Assembly (NCBI GenBank): GCA_034766995.1
Contig: CM068313.1
Coordinates: 58,564,877-58,628,876 of the forward strand
Source: Acanthacorydalis orientalis
Taxonomy: Eukaryota > Arthropoda > Insecta > Megaloptera > Corydalidae
DNA length: 64,000 bases
Reading direction: 5' to 3'
Positions within the stretch are counted from its first letter, which is position 1. Every line of letters begins with the position of its first letter. Positions 1-9,962 of the stretch are shown here, one piece after another. Below the pieces are notes generated by a model. That model did not search any database and was not told the origin of the DNA. It saw only the letters and a program-made list of their open reading frames with translations. The translations under genes were made by a program, and so were the position numbers.

Positions 1-631
1 TTTTCTTTTCATTTTTGACGTAAATTGCACACATATTTTTCTCTTTTCAATGATTTTTAAACAATTATTTTTCTATGAACGATAGAGGTCTCACAAAAAT
101 AATTAATTAACTTAAAGGTTTCGTGAGCCGACAATGTTTGAAGACCACTGATATATACTGTTTAATCCAAAAAAATGAAAATCTAGTTTATCTCGAACAC
201 GATGACAAAGAGATTCATATAAATGTAGTTACGAGAAAGAAAGAAAGCGAATCACAGAACTTCATCTGCTGTTCGACAGATGTCTGTGGCATACATAGTC
301 CCAATGGATCTGATTGTTAGTTGCTCGACTATACGTCAGTCCTTACGTTCATCCATCAGTCTACCCAACTGTCCATTTATACGTATAAGCACGACGTAGA
401 CTATACATACGTATCTACAGCTTTCGATTACGATTACCTTCCTCAATACATGTTTAACTCTACAGCAAGAAAGTTTATAGGAAATAATAGAGCGTTCGTA
501 TTGAAATCAGAAGTTGGACGAACTGCAATAACAAAATTGAATGTAATATATGTACATAAATTAGTTATAACTCGAGTTTATAAACTATACTTGTCAACTT
601 TACAATGTGAAAAAGAAGAACTTGATCGAAT
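1..631. other. Unassigned AT-rich DNA
   Basis: Short open frames occur here, but none has recognisable protein character or a homologous copy elsewhere in the window. Nothing identifiable was seen. Confidence 0.5.
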
Positions 632-1547
632 ATGTTCATAACTTGCGCATATATTACAATTATTATACTCCTGAAGCGCTTTTCGCTCTTCATTTTTGTG
701 TGATCAGTATAAAAGAAAAATGTAGATCTGAACACATTGACGCCGGAGTGTTTGGAGCAGCACTTTACGTGGCGACGGGAAGATTTCGGGTGTTTCGTTT
801 CAATCGCGTTACGTTAGAAAAAACTGGTATAGATTTAAAAATAAATAATATTTTTCAAGCAAATTTTGAGGTATGTAGTAAATTAATTTATTGCATCATA
901 ATCTAGACTGTTTAAAATTCGATTATCAGAGGTTTTCAACTTTTGTTAAAAATAAAAAATTTATATAATTTTTACAATAACTTGTCATAGTTAGTATTTC
1001 TTCTTTGTATGATTTTCTTATTTGTACGATTATCTCATCAAATGCACTGGGATTATTTGATTATGACGAAGATAGAGATTTCTACTGTCTCTGATTGTAT
1101 TCAGAAGAAAAGGACCAAGCGTCGACCATATCGCCATTTCTACCATATCGCTCTAATGTATATACAAGCTGCAGTATCAATAATCAAGAGGTAAAAAAAG
1201 TTGAAAATATATATATATATATATACATTTATTTCAATTCTTATAAAAATCTATTTTGGTATTTATGCAAAGAACTTGACCAATTTATAGTTTTTTTTTC
1301 AAATTTATTATACATGAAAATCTCAATGACGCATTTTCGCGTCATCCGGCGCCAAGTAAAAGACACGGATGACGTGAAAATGCGGCATCCGGCACCAATG
1401 TGTTAATGTAAAATATTACTAGTATTGATGAAGAATGAAAAGAGATACTATATTTTTTCTTTTCAACATAATTGTGAGTCGATTTATTTTATATCTAAGG
1501 TTCGTGCAAAAAATATTGTGGTTTTTATAATTTTAAGTTTGGCTCCG
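632..1547 (+). repeat. Dispersed repeat shared with 28838-29085, split here by a MITE
   Basis: Bases 632-728 and 1403-1547 align with 28838-29085. Shared blocks include a run beginning cgcatatattacaatt, a tgtagatct block, and a run aatgtaaaatattact. The repeat continues into a mariner-type 5' end that begins near 1494 here and near 29020 in the other copy. The 28-kb copy is uninterrupted, so the 670 bp between 733 and 1402 is an insertion in this one. The nature of the repeat itself is unknown. Confidence 0.75.
729..1406. mobile_element. piggyBac-like non-autonomous element (MITE), about 670 bp
   Basis: The ends are imperfect inverted repeats: left cACATTGACGCCGG, right CCGGCACCAATGTG. The right end is followed by TTAA (1403-1406) and the left preceded by TGAA (729-732), apparently a mutated TTAA. 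The homologous sequence at 28935-28938 shows a single TTAA and no insert, the empty site expected after a TTAA-specific insertion. A 21-bp imperfect inverted repeat lies just inside the right end (1328-1348 with 1366-1386). No transposase coding is seen. TTAA target choice is characteristic of the piggyBac superfamily, so the assignment rests on target site and termini. Confidence 0.75.
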
Positions 1548-2030
1548 ATTTTTCTAGGTATCGTTATCCTTTGTTATAGTCATGTGATACCTCATTGTAA
1601 ACAATTAAATCAGCGCTACTGATTTCATTTTATGTCTATTGTTTTCATTCTTTAGTATTGTTGGATGTAACCTCTTAAATTAGTCATGGAAAATAGCAAA
1701 CTCAAACGATTTTGTTTTATGAGTTTAAATTAGGACGTAAAGCAACAGAAACTGCCCATAATATCGAATTTGTTTTTGGCGAAGAGTCAATTAGTGAACG
1801 TACAGCTCAACACTGGTTCCAAAAATTTCATAATGAAAACGAAAGTCTTGATGATGAGAAGAGTCGCGGACCTCTTTCAGCTATAGACAATAATGATTTA
1901 AGAATCATTATTTAAGCGGACCCACGTGAAATAACTCGAGAGGTAGCAGAAGATCTAAACGTCGATCATTCAATAGTTGTTGGATATTTGAGCCTAATGA
2001 ATCAAAAAATACCGCTGCACACAGAAATTA
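1494..2030 (+). mobile_element. mariner 5' half, same family as 26320-27597
   Basis: It begins with a mariner-type end reading AGGTTCGTGCAAAAAATATT near 1497. The 204-bp open stretch 1712-1915 encodes the N-terminal helix-turn-helix region: a YEFKLGRKATETA motif, then SERTAQHWFQKF and ESLDDEKSRG, as in mellifera-type mariner transposases. A TAA at 1913-1915 breaks the frame, which continues with DPREITREVAEDLNVDHS. Homology is lost after about 2030, so the catalytic domain is absent. It matches the N-terminal part of the copy at 26320-27597. Whether the TIR-like block at 2432-2453 was its right end is uncertain. Confidence 0.75.
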
Positions 2031-2431
2031 GTTTTTTGCGATACACCATAAAAACGTAGAATCTTGAAATTTTTTATACACTTTCTTCCAATAATGTGTT
2101 TTTAGACAAAAAATATTATTCAACTCAATTCTCAAGTTCACAATTTTTATAGGGTTTCAAATGAAAAACTGCGATTATTCTGATTTTTGAATGACTGTCT
2201 TTTTTTCTAATGAAAGAAAAAGTTATAAATTTAGTTTCATTAGAAAGAAATTAATGACCTTTAAATATGTCATCCAAAAGATAGTGCTATGAGAACATAA
2301 TTTCTTTAGAAAACATCAATGGATTCCTAGTTACACACCCGGAGAAAATTCATTTATTCTTTGTATATGAAACATAATGTTTATTTGCAATGATTAAAAA
2401 TAGAAAAGTCTCTTTCATAGGACATAAAACG
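2031..2431. other. Unassigned AT-rich DNA
   Basis: No coding or repeat homology was recognised between the mariner 5' half and the first satellite boundary. It may be rearranged interior of the same element. Confidence 0.4.
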
Positions 2432-4061
2432 CAATTATTTTCAACCAACCTAATACGTATAGGTTTATTCACATAGTTTAATCTATCGATTTATGAGAAA
2501 ATATCGATTTTTTCGACTTTCTAAACCTAGCAATGTCCTTAAGGTCATGAATCATTAAGTATAGAGATGAATTTGGTGTATTTTTTTTGTATAGAAAATG
2601 AATGTTTATTTACAAAAAATGAATTATATATCAATCTGTTGTTTTGTATAACTTTGCTAAATCTATCAGGTAATTGATGAATCCCTTGTCGAAAAAAGAT
2701 GGCTTTATGTGGATGAAGATTTCAGACCTCTTTTATGTCTGAAAATGCATTTTTTGCATGTTTTGTATATGAAAAAGGCTGTACTTGTATATGAATTTGA
2801 AGATCATAAACCGACATTATTTTTCTACCAACCTTATATATATATATATATATAACCTCTTCGACATAGTTTAATCTATCGATTTATGAAAAAATATAAT
2901 TTTTTTCGAATTTCTTAACCTTTCAAGGCCCTTAAAGTCATGAATTATTAAGTATACACATGAATTCGGTGTGTTTTTTTATAGAAAATGAATTTTTATT
3001 TACAGAAAAATAGATTACATTTCAATCGTCAGTATACAACCTTTTATTTTATATAACTTTGCTCAATCTATCATCAAGTAACTAATAAATCCCTTGTCGA
3101 AAAAAGATGGATTTAAGTCGATGAAGATATCAATACATTTTCAGACCTCTTCCATATCTGAAAATGCATTTTTAGCATGTTTTATGTACCACGAAAGCTT
3201 TACTTGTATATGAATTTGAAGGTCATAAACCATAATTATTTTTCTACCAACCTAATAAATATAGCCTTATTCGACATAGTTTAATCGATCGATTTATAAA
3301 AAATATCGATTTTTTCGATTTTCTAATCCTTGAAGGACCCTTAAGGTCATGAATTATTAGGTATACTCATGAATTTTGTGTATTTTTTTATAGACAATGT
3401 TTATTTACAGAAAAATGGATTACATTTCAATCCTCAGAATAAATCCTATTATTTTGTATAACTGCCAATCTATCGGGTAACTGATCGGGTAATTCCTTGT
3501 CGAAAAAATATGTCTTTAAGTCGATGAAGATATTAATACATTTTCAGACCTCTTCCGTGTCTGCAAATTTGCATATTTTATGTATCAAAAAAGCTGTACT
3601 AGGATATAAATTTGAAGGATATAACTGCAATTATTTTTCTACCAACCTTACACTTATAGCCTATTCGACATTATTCAATCTATAGATTTATGGAAAAATA
3701 TCGATTTTTTCGATTTTATAAACCTTGCAGGGCCCTTAAGGTCAAATATTATTAGATATACAAATGAATTAGGAATGTTTTTTCAATAGAAAATGGATGT
3801 TTACTTGCAGACAAATGGATTACATTTCAATCTTCAAAATATACCCTGTTATTTTTTATAACTTTACTCAATCTATCGGGTCACTGATAAATCCCTTGCC
3901 GAAAGAAAGATGGTTTTAAATCGATGAAGATATCAATGCATTTTCAGACCTCTTCCATATTTGAAAATGCAATTTTTGCATGTTTTATGTATCAAAAAAG
4001 CTGCCCTTGTATATTAATTTAAAGGTCATAAACAGCAAATATTTTTCTACCAACCTAATAT
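2432..4061. repeat. About 400-bp tandem satellite with a mariner terminus in each monomer
   Basis: Four diverged monomers stand head to tail. The shared landmark accaacc falls at 2444, 2827, 3246, 3641 and 4049, giving periods of 383, 419, 395 and 408 bp. Each boundary carries a version of ttatttttctaccaacctaa preceded by a gaatttgaaggtcataaac block. This is the reverse complement of the termini of the mariner MITEs at 42694 and 56081. Other conserved blocks are tagtttaatctatcgattta, ttaaggtcatgaattatta and cccttgtcgaaaaaagatgg. Monomers 2 and 4 clearly keep a small hairpin, cattttcaga ... tctgaaaatg. No open frame is conserved. It probably arose by tandem duplication of a mariner end with about 350 bp of neighbouring sequence. 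Confidence 0.85.
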
Positions 4062-4550
4062 TATGTGATCTTGAAAAATTAGACTCCCGAAATGAGAAAA
4101 AAAAAATGAAAAATTACTGAATAAATCGTTTTAAATTTAAGTGAAATTATATTAAAAAAAATAAACGTAAATCGAAAGAAATATATACATTATTTCATTA
4201 TCAGGTCTGATAATTTTCAAATTTTCCTCGTATAAACATTAGATTTTATAACAATTGAATATCAGATTTACGGTACCTACTGTATTTTTTTCTTTTTGCG
4301 AACACCACAATATATTTCTTATTATTTCAAAACAAATTTTAATAATCATGTCCATATACTATTGTTTATTCCATCATTTTAAGTTGAAAAAGCTGTCTAT
4401 ATTTCTTTTAACGTTTACATTATATAATATTTGTATCTAAAAATAAATATGTAAGAGATACAACAAAAACATACTTCTTCGTCCACGTGCACTGATAAAA
4501 TTTCTGAAATTTGAAAAATATGAAAGTGACCAAAATTTATTACACATTCC

Positions 4551-4553
<3 letters not shown>
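4062..4553. other. Unassigned AT-rich DNA
   Basis: Low-complexity AT-rich sequence after the satellite; no gene, terminal repeat or internal homology was recognised. Confidence 0.5.
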
Positions 4554-4616
<63 letters not shown>

Positions 4617-4662
4617 GTATATGTATATGGATATCTACATGTATATATATGTATATATACAC

Positions 4663-4694
<32 letters not shown>

Positions 4695-4740
4695 GTATAT
4701 GTATATGGATATCTACATGTATATATATGTATATATACAC

Positions 4741-4792
<52 letters not shown>
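4554..4792. repeat. Compound (TA)n array with a duplicated interior
   Basis: A long TA array holds two near-identical segments of about 65-78 bp, near 4611-4672 and 4689-4745. Each has gtatatgtatatg runs, a ggatatctacatg core and a tatacacgtata block. Open frames reading only Tyr, Ile, Met and Val codons across it are artefacts of the dinucleotide repeat. Confidence 0.95.
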
Positions 4793-4795
<3 letters not shown>

Positions 4796-4929
4796 CATAA
4801 GAAATACAGCTTTTCGCTATTATAATATAATACGCTTCCAACACGGTTATATTAAAATATTCCAAAACTTGTACCATTTCCTTAACATGTAAAATATCCG
4901 AGATAAATTGTAAAAAGAAACTCTTATAT

Positions 4930-5215
4930 ATATAAAAATGTACGCGCGCGGGTGTGAGTGTCCTCTGAGGAGGCTGTCATATCGTCACGCCGACGTTACC
5001 GTGACTCCTGTGATATGGGAAGACGGGAAGAGAGGGTGGCGACGCGCGTCCGCGGGAGGCGACGCGCACGGCTTGCGTCTGGCAGATGTCCCATGTCGCT
5101 GTCGGCGACAGTACTTACTTACTCACCCATCCTCCGTGAACACCTTCTCCAGCATCCGAACTTGACAGTCATTTCCGTCAAACGATAGAAAATATAACCG
5201 CGCGAATTTTTCATC
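4930..5215. other. CpG-rich unique island
   Basis: The sequence changes abruptly from AT-rich DNA to about 280 bp dense in CpG (runs such as gtacgcgcgcgggtg and gcgacgcgcgtccgcgggag). No inverted ends or homology with other parts of the window are visible. Two overlapping frames stay open through it but show no recognisable protein. It could be a promoter-proximal or regulatory segment of a host gene outside the window; that is inference from composition alone. Confidence 0.4.
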
Positions 5216-5999
5216 TGAACGCGTTTACTTTGAGGAACGGTCGTGAACTTTAAGTTATACGATCGAGATATATTATAACGATATCGTAAGATTATTGACA
5301 GATTATTTTCTTTTTTTTTCTTGTTTTGTTCGATTTAATTGACGGATGATTTTTTTTAAAAAAAACGGATATCGAGCAGTTCATAAAAAGTCGAACTGCT
5401 TATTTGGATGCTAATTCTCATTTTTATAGTTTACTATTTATTAAGTACTAAGGGGCTCCGCCCCCTGTTCGATGCGCTTTCCAACTTAATAAGTGAACAT
5501 GAAAATCTAAACCAGGTATTTGGGTTGTTGAACTTGTCCACAGTATCTATCTTTGAGTTTATATTCAAATCCTACACTCTTTAAATATTAAAGACAATCG
5601 AATATTGAATATGATAAAAGCATACAATATGTCCCACTTTTTTTCAAAAAATCAATTAAAAATAGACTTTCAATTTTTTTTATTTTTTTTGTGAGATGAC
5701 ATGGTTGAAACGTTTCTGAATATTTAACATAGTTATAATTATTAAGCAATAAGGACTAGTGTTTTTTTTTTCTAAAACCTTTACTGGGTCGTTTTATAAT
5801 ACTTAAGGTGGATAAAACGCCCCGTTTGTCCTCCAAAACTCCTCACCTGAATTTTACGTTATTTTTCATAAAATATAAGGATATTTCACTAAAAATGTTA
5901 CGTTATAAGTGCGAGGAACAAAAATATATAAGTATTTGATAGTAATAAACCATTATTTTTTTTTAAAGCTTCTCGCTTGACCTTTCGACCAGAATGGTT
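5216..5999. other. Unassigned AT-rich DNA
   Basis: Nothing recognisable except a GC-rich palindromic spot, ggggctccgcccc, near 5452. No gene seen. Confidence 0.45.
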
Positions 6000-6345
6000 A
6001 CGGAGAGGATCGTTTATAGTACAAGATTCATGAAACCAACTTAAAAAATGTGTACATTGCAACCAATATTTTTTTGATTTAAGTAATTTTCAGTACACAC
6101 TATACATTTAGTATCGTCTTCACCTGAAATTTCTTCTATTGATACATTTTTTTTTGATTATCTCTTTACTAGTTTCAGAAGAAGAAAGTGTTTTTTTTTG
6201 TTAATTTGTTTTGTCTTTGTCTGAGTATTCTTGAGTCTTAACTTACTTAGATCTAGTGTTGTTATTTTCATTTAGTTTCGTTTTATTACCATTTTGAACA
6301 TCTTCTCTATTCATATCATGTTCTCTGGCAAGTGATAGTCTTTCA
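5970..6345 (-). pseudogene. C-terminal remnant of a pogo/Tigger-like DDE transposase (tentative)
   Basis: On the minus strand, about 6065-6130 reads EEISGEDDTKCIVCTENY. After a one-base frame change, about 6005-6060 reads LQCTHFLSWFHESCT. The spacing C-x2-C ... C ... W-F-H-x3-C is the zinc-binding tail seen at the end of many insect pogo/Tigger (CENP-B/jerky-like) transposases. A serine- and lysine-rich acidic stretch lies upstream, also typical. Multiple stops and shifts make it non-functional. The catalytic domain was not recognised, so another DDE family with a similar tail is possible. Confidence 0.45.
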
Positions 6346-6811
6346 AACTTACGAATACTTAATTATTTATTACATTGTAAAAATCCATTTTACCAAGTTT
6401 TTCCAGCTGATTTACTTGTATCAGAAAAATTATTTTAATTTTAACTTTTTTAGTAAATAGAAAGGTAATTTCTTTAACATCGTTACAATCTGGTGAAAAG
6501 CCTCCTTCTCTATTTTACTTATATGATTCACTAATTTATTTTCGTATTAAATTTTAAAAACTATTGGACAATCAAGAGTAACTTCAGATTTTCCGATAAG
6601 AAGGTATCTTATAACAATTCTTGAAGGTATTTTGTATTCTCTGCTAGCTTAATTCGCTCCCATTTTTTATTCCTGACTTTTCCATGGGCTGATTCATATC
6701 TTTTTTTGGACTAGGATTCTCTTAATAATATCCTTACATATTTTCGTGACTTTTCTGTAAATTATTACATAAAAATGTAACATGATAAAAGTTACAAACG
6801 ATATATATATA

Positions 6812-7744
6812 TACGAAGTCAGACAATTAAGTAATGCGACCGATTTTTTTCTCGGCCTGTGGTAACACTGTGAACCTGTAACTCCGCCAACGTAATAGCA
6901 GATCCCTACTCTCTCGATTGAGACCTTGACCACCCTCGTACGATCATTTCTTCGCCAGCTGTTTAGTGTTTTGTAACAACGCGCGAGTAGTGCATGTCAC
7001 GAAAATGGAACAGAGAAATTTAGAGCAACGGTGCGCGAGATTGTCTCGAGCAGGTTGAAAGTGATCCTACTCTTCTCGATCGAGTAATTACTGGTGATGA
7101 AAGTTGGTTCTTTCAATATGACCCCGAAACTAAACGACAAAGCCAACAGTGGCTGTCCCCTGGAGCACCAAGGCCAAAGAAGGCGAGAATGAGCAAGTCC
7201 AAAGTGAAAACCATGTTGATTTGCTTCTTCGACAGCAAAGGGGTGGTTCACAAAGAGTTCGTACCACCTGGACAAACCGTAAATCAAGTATTCTACCGCA
7301 ATGTGCTCGAAAAATTACGAAAGAGGGTGCTCAGAGTGCGTCCAGAGATCGCGAAGACTTGGGTTGTGCATCACGACAATGCTCCCTGTCACAGTGCGTT
7401 CAGTGTCTCTCAGTTTTTGGCGTCTAAAGGCATCGCAACGTTACCACAACCGCCCTATTCACCGGACATGTCACCCTGCGACTTTTTCCTATTCCCCCAT
7501 GTGAAAAAATTCGTCAAAGGTCGACATTTTGACTCCGTTGAAGATATCCAAGAATCTGTGACGAGGGTACTCGGAGAGGTCCCACAAGAAGTGTTCCAGA
7601 ATTGTTACGAAAACTGGAAAACTCGCTGGAATAAGTGTATAGATGCGGGAGGGGACTACTTTGAAGGGGATCGCAGCGATGTACCTTAATTTTTAAATAT
7701 ACTCGATTTTTGAATTTTGTCGCATTACTTAATTGTCTGACCTC

Positions 7745-7747
<3 letters not shown>
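6812..7747 (+). mobile_element. mariner family A, internally deleted copy 1 (932 bp)
   Basis: The ends begin CGAAGTCAGACAATTAAG at 6814 and close with cttaattgtctgacctcg at 7745, flanked by TA target duplications. The same termini occur at 24403, 38439, 50388 and 51521. Its 932 bp compares with about 1.28 kb for intact mariners, because the N-terminal half of the gene is deleted. The junction in gcgcgagattgtctcgag is identical in the copy at 51521-52453. The 3' TA runs into a long (TA)n array shared with the next mariner. Confidence 0.95.
7005..7689 (+). pseudogene. mariner family A transposase, catalytic half only
   Basis: The ATG at 7005 starts MEQRNLEQRC, after which the deletion shifts the frame to a stop at about 7056-7058. 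The catalytic part is open in another frame from about 7039 to 7689. It holds the DDE/D triad of a mariner: GDESWFFQYD (first Asp), HHDNAPCHSA (second) and YSPDMSPCDFFLFP (third). Exactly 34 residues separate the second and third Asp, the D,D34D signature. The helix-turn-helix DNA-binding domain is missing, so the copy cannot bind its own ends. The C-terminus is complete, ending GDYFEGDRSDVP. Confidence 0.9.
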
Positions 7748-7828
<81 letters not shown>

Positions 7829-7839
7829 GTATGTATACA
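7746..7839. repeat. (TA)n array between two mariners
   Basis: Nearly pure TA dinucleotides fill the space between the right end of a family A mariner (7745) and the left end of a family D mariner (7840). Both elements use TA as target, so the array contains both target duplications. Confidence 0.95.
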
Positions 7840-9113
7840 TTAGGTAACCAAAAAAATTCTGTCGCTGTTATAACGTACAATAATTCCAAGAATTGTTTAC
7901 ACTTGTTATCGGATAAAATTCCAAGAATGGTTTATCAGTAATATTAGCATGTGTTAATTGTTGACAGAATCTCGAACTGTTCACTTTAATTTAAAAAATA
8001 ATTCTAACACTTGAAAATGTATGTGAAAAATAATGTTGTACGTGCATGTTTGCCTTATGAATTTTAAGCTTAGGACTAATGCTACAGAAACTGCAAAAAA
8101 AATTGTACTGCGTTTGAAGAAAATACAAATACCTCAAGAACGACCCAGAGATGGTTTAAAAAAATTTCTGCCGGGAATGAATCCATTAAAGACAAGATCA
8201 GATCAGGCAGACCATCAAATTTAAATATCGATGAATCGGAGACAATGATTGAAACCAATTCCAGTTTAACGTGTCAAAAGCTTGCAGAATTGTTCAAAGT
8301 AAGTGATGAAACAATACATAAACATTTACACAAACTAGGAAAGAGGTGAAAATTAAAAATGGGTACTATACGAACTAACTCCCAATAACAAATTACAGCG
8401 TCTTACAATCCGGATATCTCTTATTTCACGACTAAAATCAGAGAACTTTTTGGATGGAATTTTGACTATTGATGAAAAGTGGATTATTTATTCCAACTAC
8501 AAACGTACTCACCACTGGCTTATATTAGGTGATCCTAACCCACAAAGTACTAAATGAAAGTTAACACCGCGAAAATTTCTCTGTGTTTGGTGGACTTCAA
8601 ATAGAATTATTCACCATGAGTATCTATGAGTGGGACAAAACCTCACCGACAACATCCCTAGTGAAAAATTCCAGCGAGTAAACGATGCATTATAACAAAA
8701 ACTGCCAGCACTTGTAAATCGTAAAAAAGTTTTATTTTTGCAAGATAACGCATGACCACACGATGAAATTGAGACTAAAACAAAAATTACGAATTTAGAG
8801 TGGGAGATCCTCCTTCATGCCCCATATTCCCCAGACATATCTCCATCAGATTATCGCCTATTTTTATCTTTGGACAATCGTATGCATGGTAAACAGTTTA
8901 ATCATGAAGAAGAATCAAAAATAAAGTTGTCTACATTTTTTGAAAATAAAAATAATCAGTTTTATACAAATCAAATTTATACATTATCTTCACACTGGGA
9001 AAGGGTTGTTCAGTGCGAAGATGGATATTTTGATGAATAAAGTTATTTTATCTAAAAGTACACATGTCTTTTTCTCGATTCGAAAATGACAGAACTTTCT
9101 TGGTTGCCTGATA
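7840..9113 (+). mobile_element. mariner family D, full-length decayed copy 1
   Basis: Termini of the type TYAGGTAACCAARAAATT lie at 7840 and, inverted, at 9111, followed by TA. Length is about 1.27 kb, normal for mariner. Related copies occur at 20813-22075 and 46773-48022, with solo right ends at 9341-9424 and 49810-49864. The transposase gene (ATG 8017 to TAA 9040) has many stops. Recognisable pieces include TTQRWFKKISAGNESIKD, AELFKVSDETIHKHLHKLGK and HAPYSPDISPSDYRLF. Spacing from the second to the third Asp is 34 residues. The YRLF tail after the third Asp resembles the mellifera subfamily (inference). Confidence 0.9.
8017..9040 (+). pseudogene. mariner family D transposase pseudogene
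   Basis: The start MYVKNNVV is shared with the copies at 46909 and, less exactly, 21909. Frameshifts and stops occur from about codon 15 onward. The N-terminal helix-turn-helix block (about 8110-8225), the second HTH (8270-8345) and the region around the third catalytic Asp (8815-8880) can be followed across frames. The second Asp motif survives as LQDNA followed by a stop. The normal end is a TAA at 9038-9040. Not functional. Confidence 0.85.
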
Positions 9114-9340
9114 TTATGAAACTTCAAGTACAACTCTCTTACAATGTATTTTGTTTTACTTGTTTTTCCACTCAAAGGTAATGACAGTTGAAGATTTTCA
9201 CAATCAATAATTCAATAATTCACTTTATATAAATCACTTATTTTGTTAAGACTTACAAAAACATACCATCATCGCCTTATTATAGTTTTATAGAATGAGA
9301 TATGAATTAATAACAAACTCTCTAAAGTATGCATTGATGT
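9114..9340. other. Short unassigned stretch between mariner family D pieces
   Basis: About 230 bp of AT-rich DNA separate the end of the full-length mariner from a solo right end of the same family. Nothing else was recognised. Confidence 0.4.
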
Positions 9341-9420
9341 ATTGATGAATAAAGTTATTTTATGTAAAAATACATAAGTGTTTTTTCTCAATTCAAAAAC
9401 GACAGAACTTCCTTGGTTAC

Positions 9421-9424
<4 letters not shown>
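9341..9424 (+). mobile_element. Solo right end of mariner family D
   Basis: From attgatgaataaagttatt to cttccttggttacctga the sequence repeats the last 80 or so bases of the copy ending at 9111. It includes the GATGAATAA codons that close the transposase gene. A (TA)n array begins immediately after the terminus. Confidence 0.85.
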
Positions 9425-9483
<59 letters not shown>

Positions 9484-9512
9484 TTATATATACATTTATA
9501 TATATATATATA
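9425..9512. repeat. (TA)n array at a mariner end
   Basis: TA dinucleotides with small interruptions start directly at the mariner right terminus, as at several other mariner ends in the window. Confidence 0.95.
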
Positions 9513-9740
9513 TTCCTGCTGTTCTTTGTCCTTTTGAATAAGCTATATGTCTGTTCTCTATTCAACATCTAATTATGGATATCGAATGTTGTCCATAAGT
9601 AGATGTTAAGGACAAGATTAATTTTCAACATACATCTGAGAATAGCAATTGTACCGATAGACACATAGCTTATTCAAAACGTCAAAGAATAACAGGTAAA
9701 CGAAACGTAAAAATATACAATTATAATTTTATTATACATT

Positions 9741-9879
9741 ATCATCATACGGTCTTTCGATACACTGCTGGATGAAGGCTTCTTCCAAAACTCTCCATTT
9801 CAAAAGATTCAGTTCCTCTTTTTTTTAGAAATTTCCAATAAATTTTGTTATGTCCTTACCCCATCTATTGTTGGCTTCT
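9741..9879 (-). mobile_element. RTE-like non-LTR retrotransposon 3' tail
   Basis: The minus strand reads EANNRWGKDITKFIGN, then a broken stretch, then LEEAFIQQCIERPYDD, ending in short atg-type repeats (atcatcatac on the plus strand). RTE-type reverse transcriptase proteins commonly end with an RW..DI motif followed shortly by an EA..QQ motif. A second copy lies at 43801-43935. Only the last 40-45 codons remain, consistent with 5' truncation during reverse transcription. Confidence 0.55.
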
Positions 9880-9882
9880 TTC

Positions 9883-9887
<5 letters not shown>

Positions 9888-9945
<58 letters not shown>

Positions 9946-9962
9946 TATGTGTGTGTGTGTTT
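9888..9962. repeat. (TA)n-(TG)n compound microsatellite
   Basis: A TA tract passes directly into TG dinucleotides. Confidence 0.95.

Noticed and set aside
2432..4061. CRISPR-like array
   Set aside because: Units are about 400 bp, diverged along their whole length and without short identical repeats and unique spacers; the composition is eukaryotic.
4511..4825. Open frames of Ile/Tyr codons on both strands
   Set aside because: Pure (TA)n and related dinucleotide arrays are open in several frames; the same happens at 9269-9572, 19688-19991, 32726-33028 and 60542-60800.
4938..5188. Two overlapping Arg/Ser-rich frames of 75-76 codons
   Set aside because: Overlapping frames staying open is expected in GC-rich, CpG-dense sequence where stop codons are rare; neither resembles a protein.
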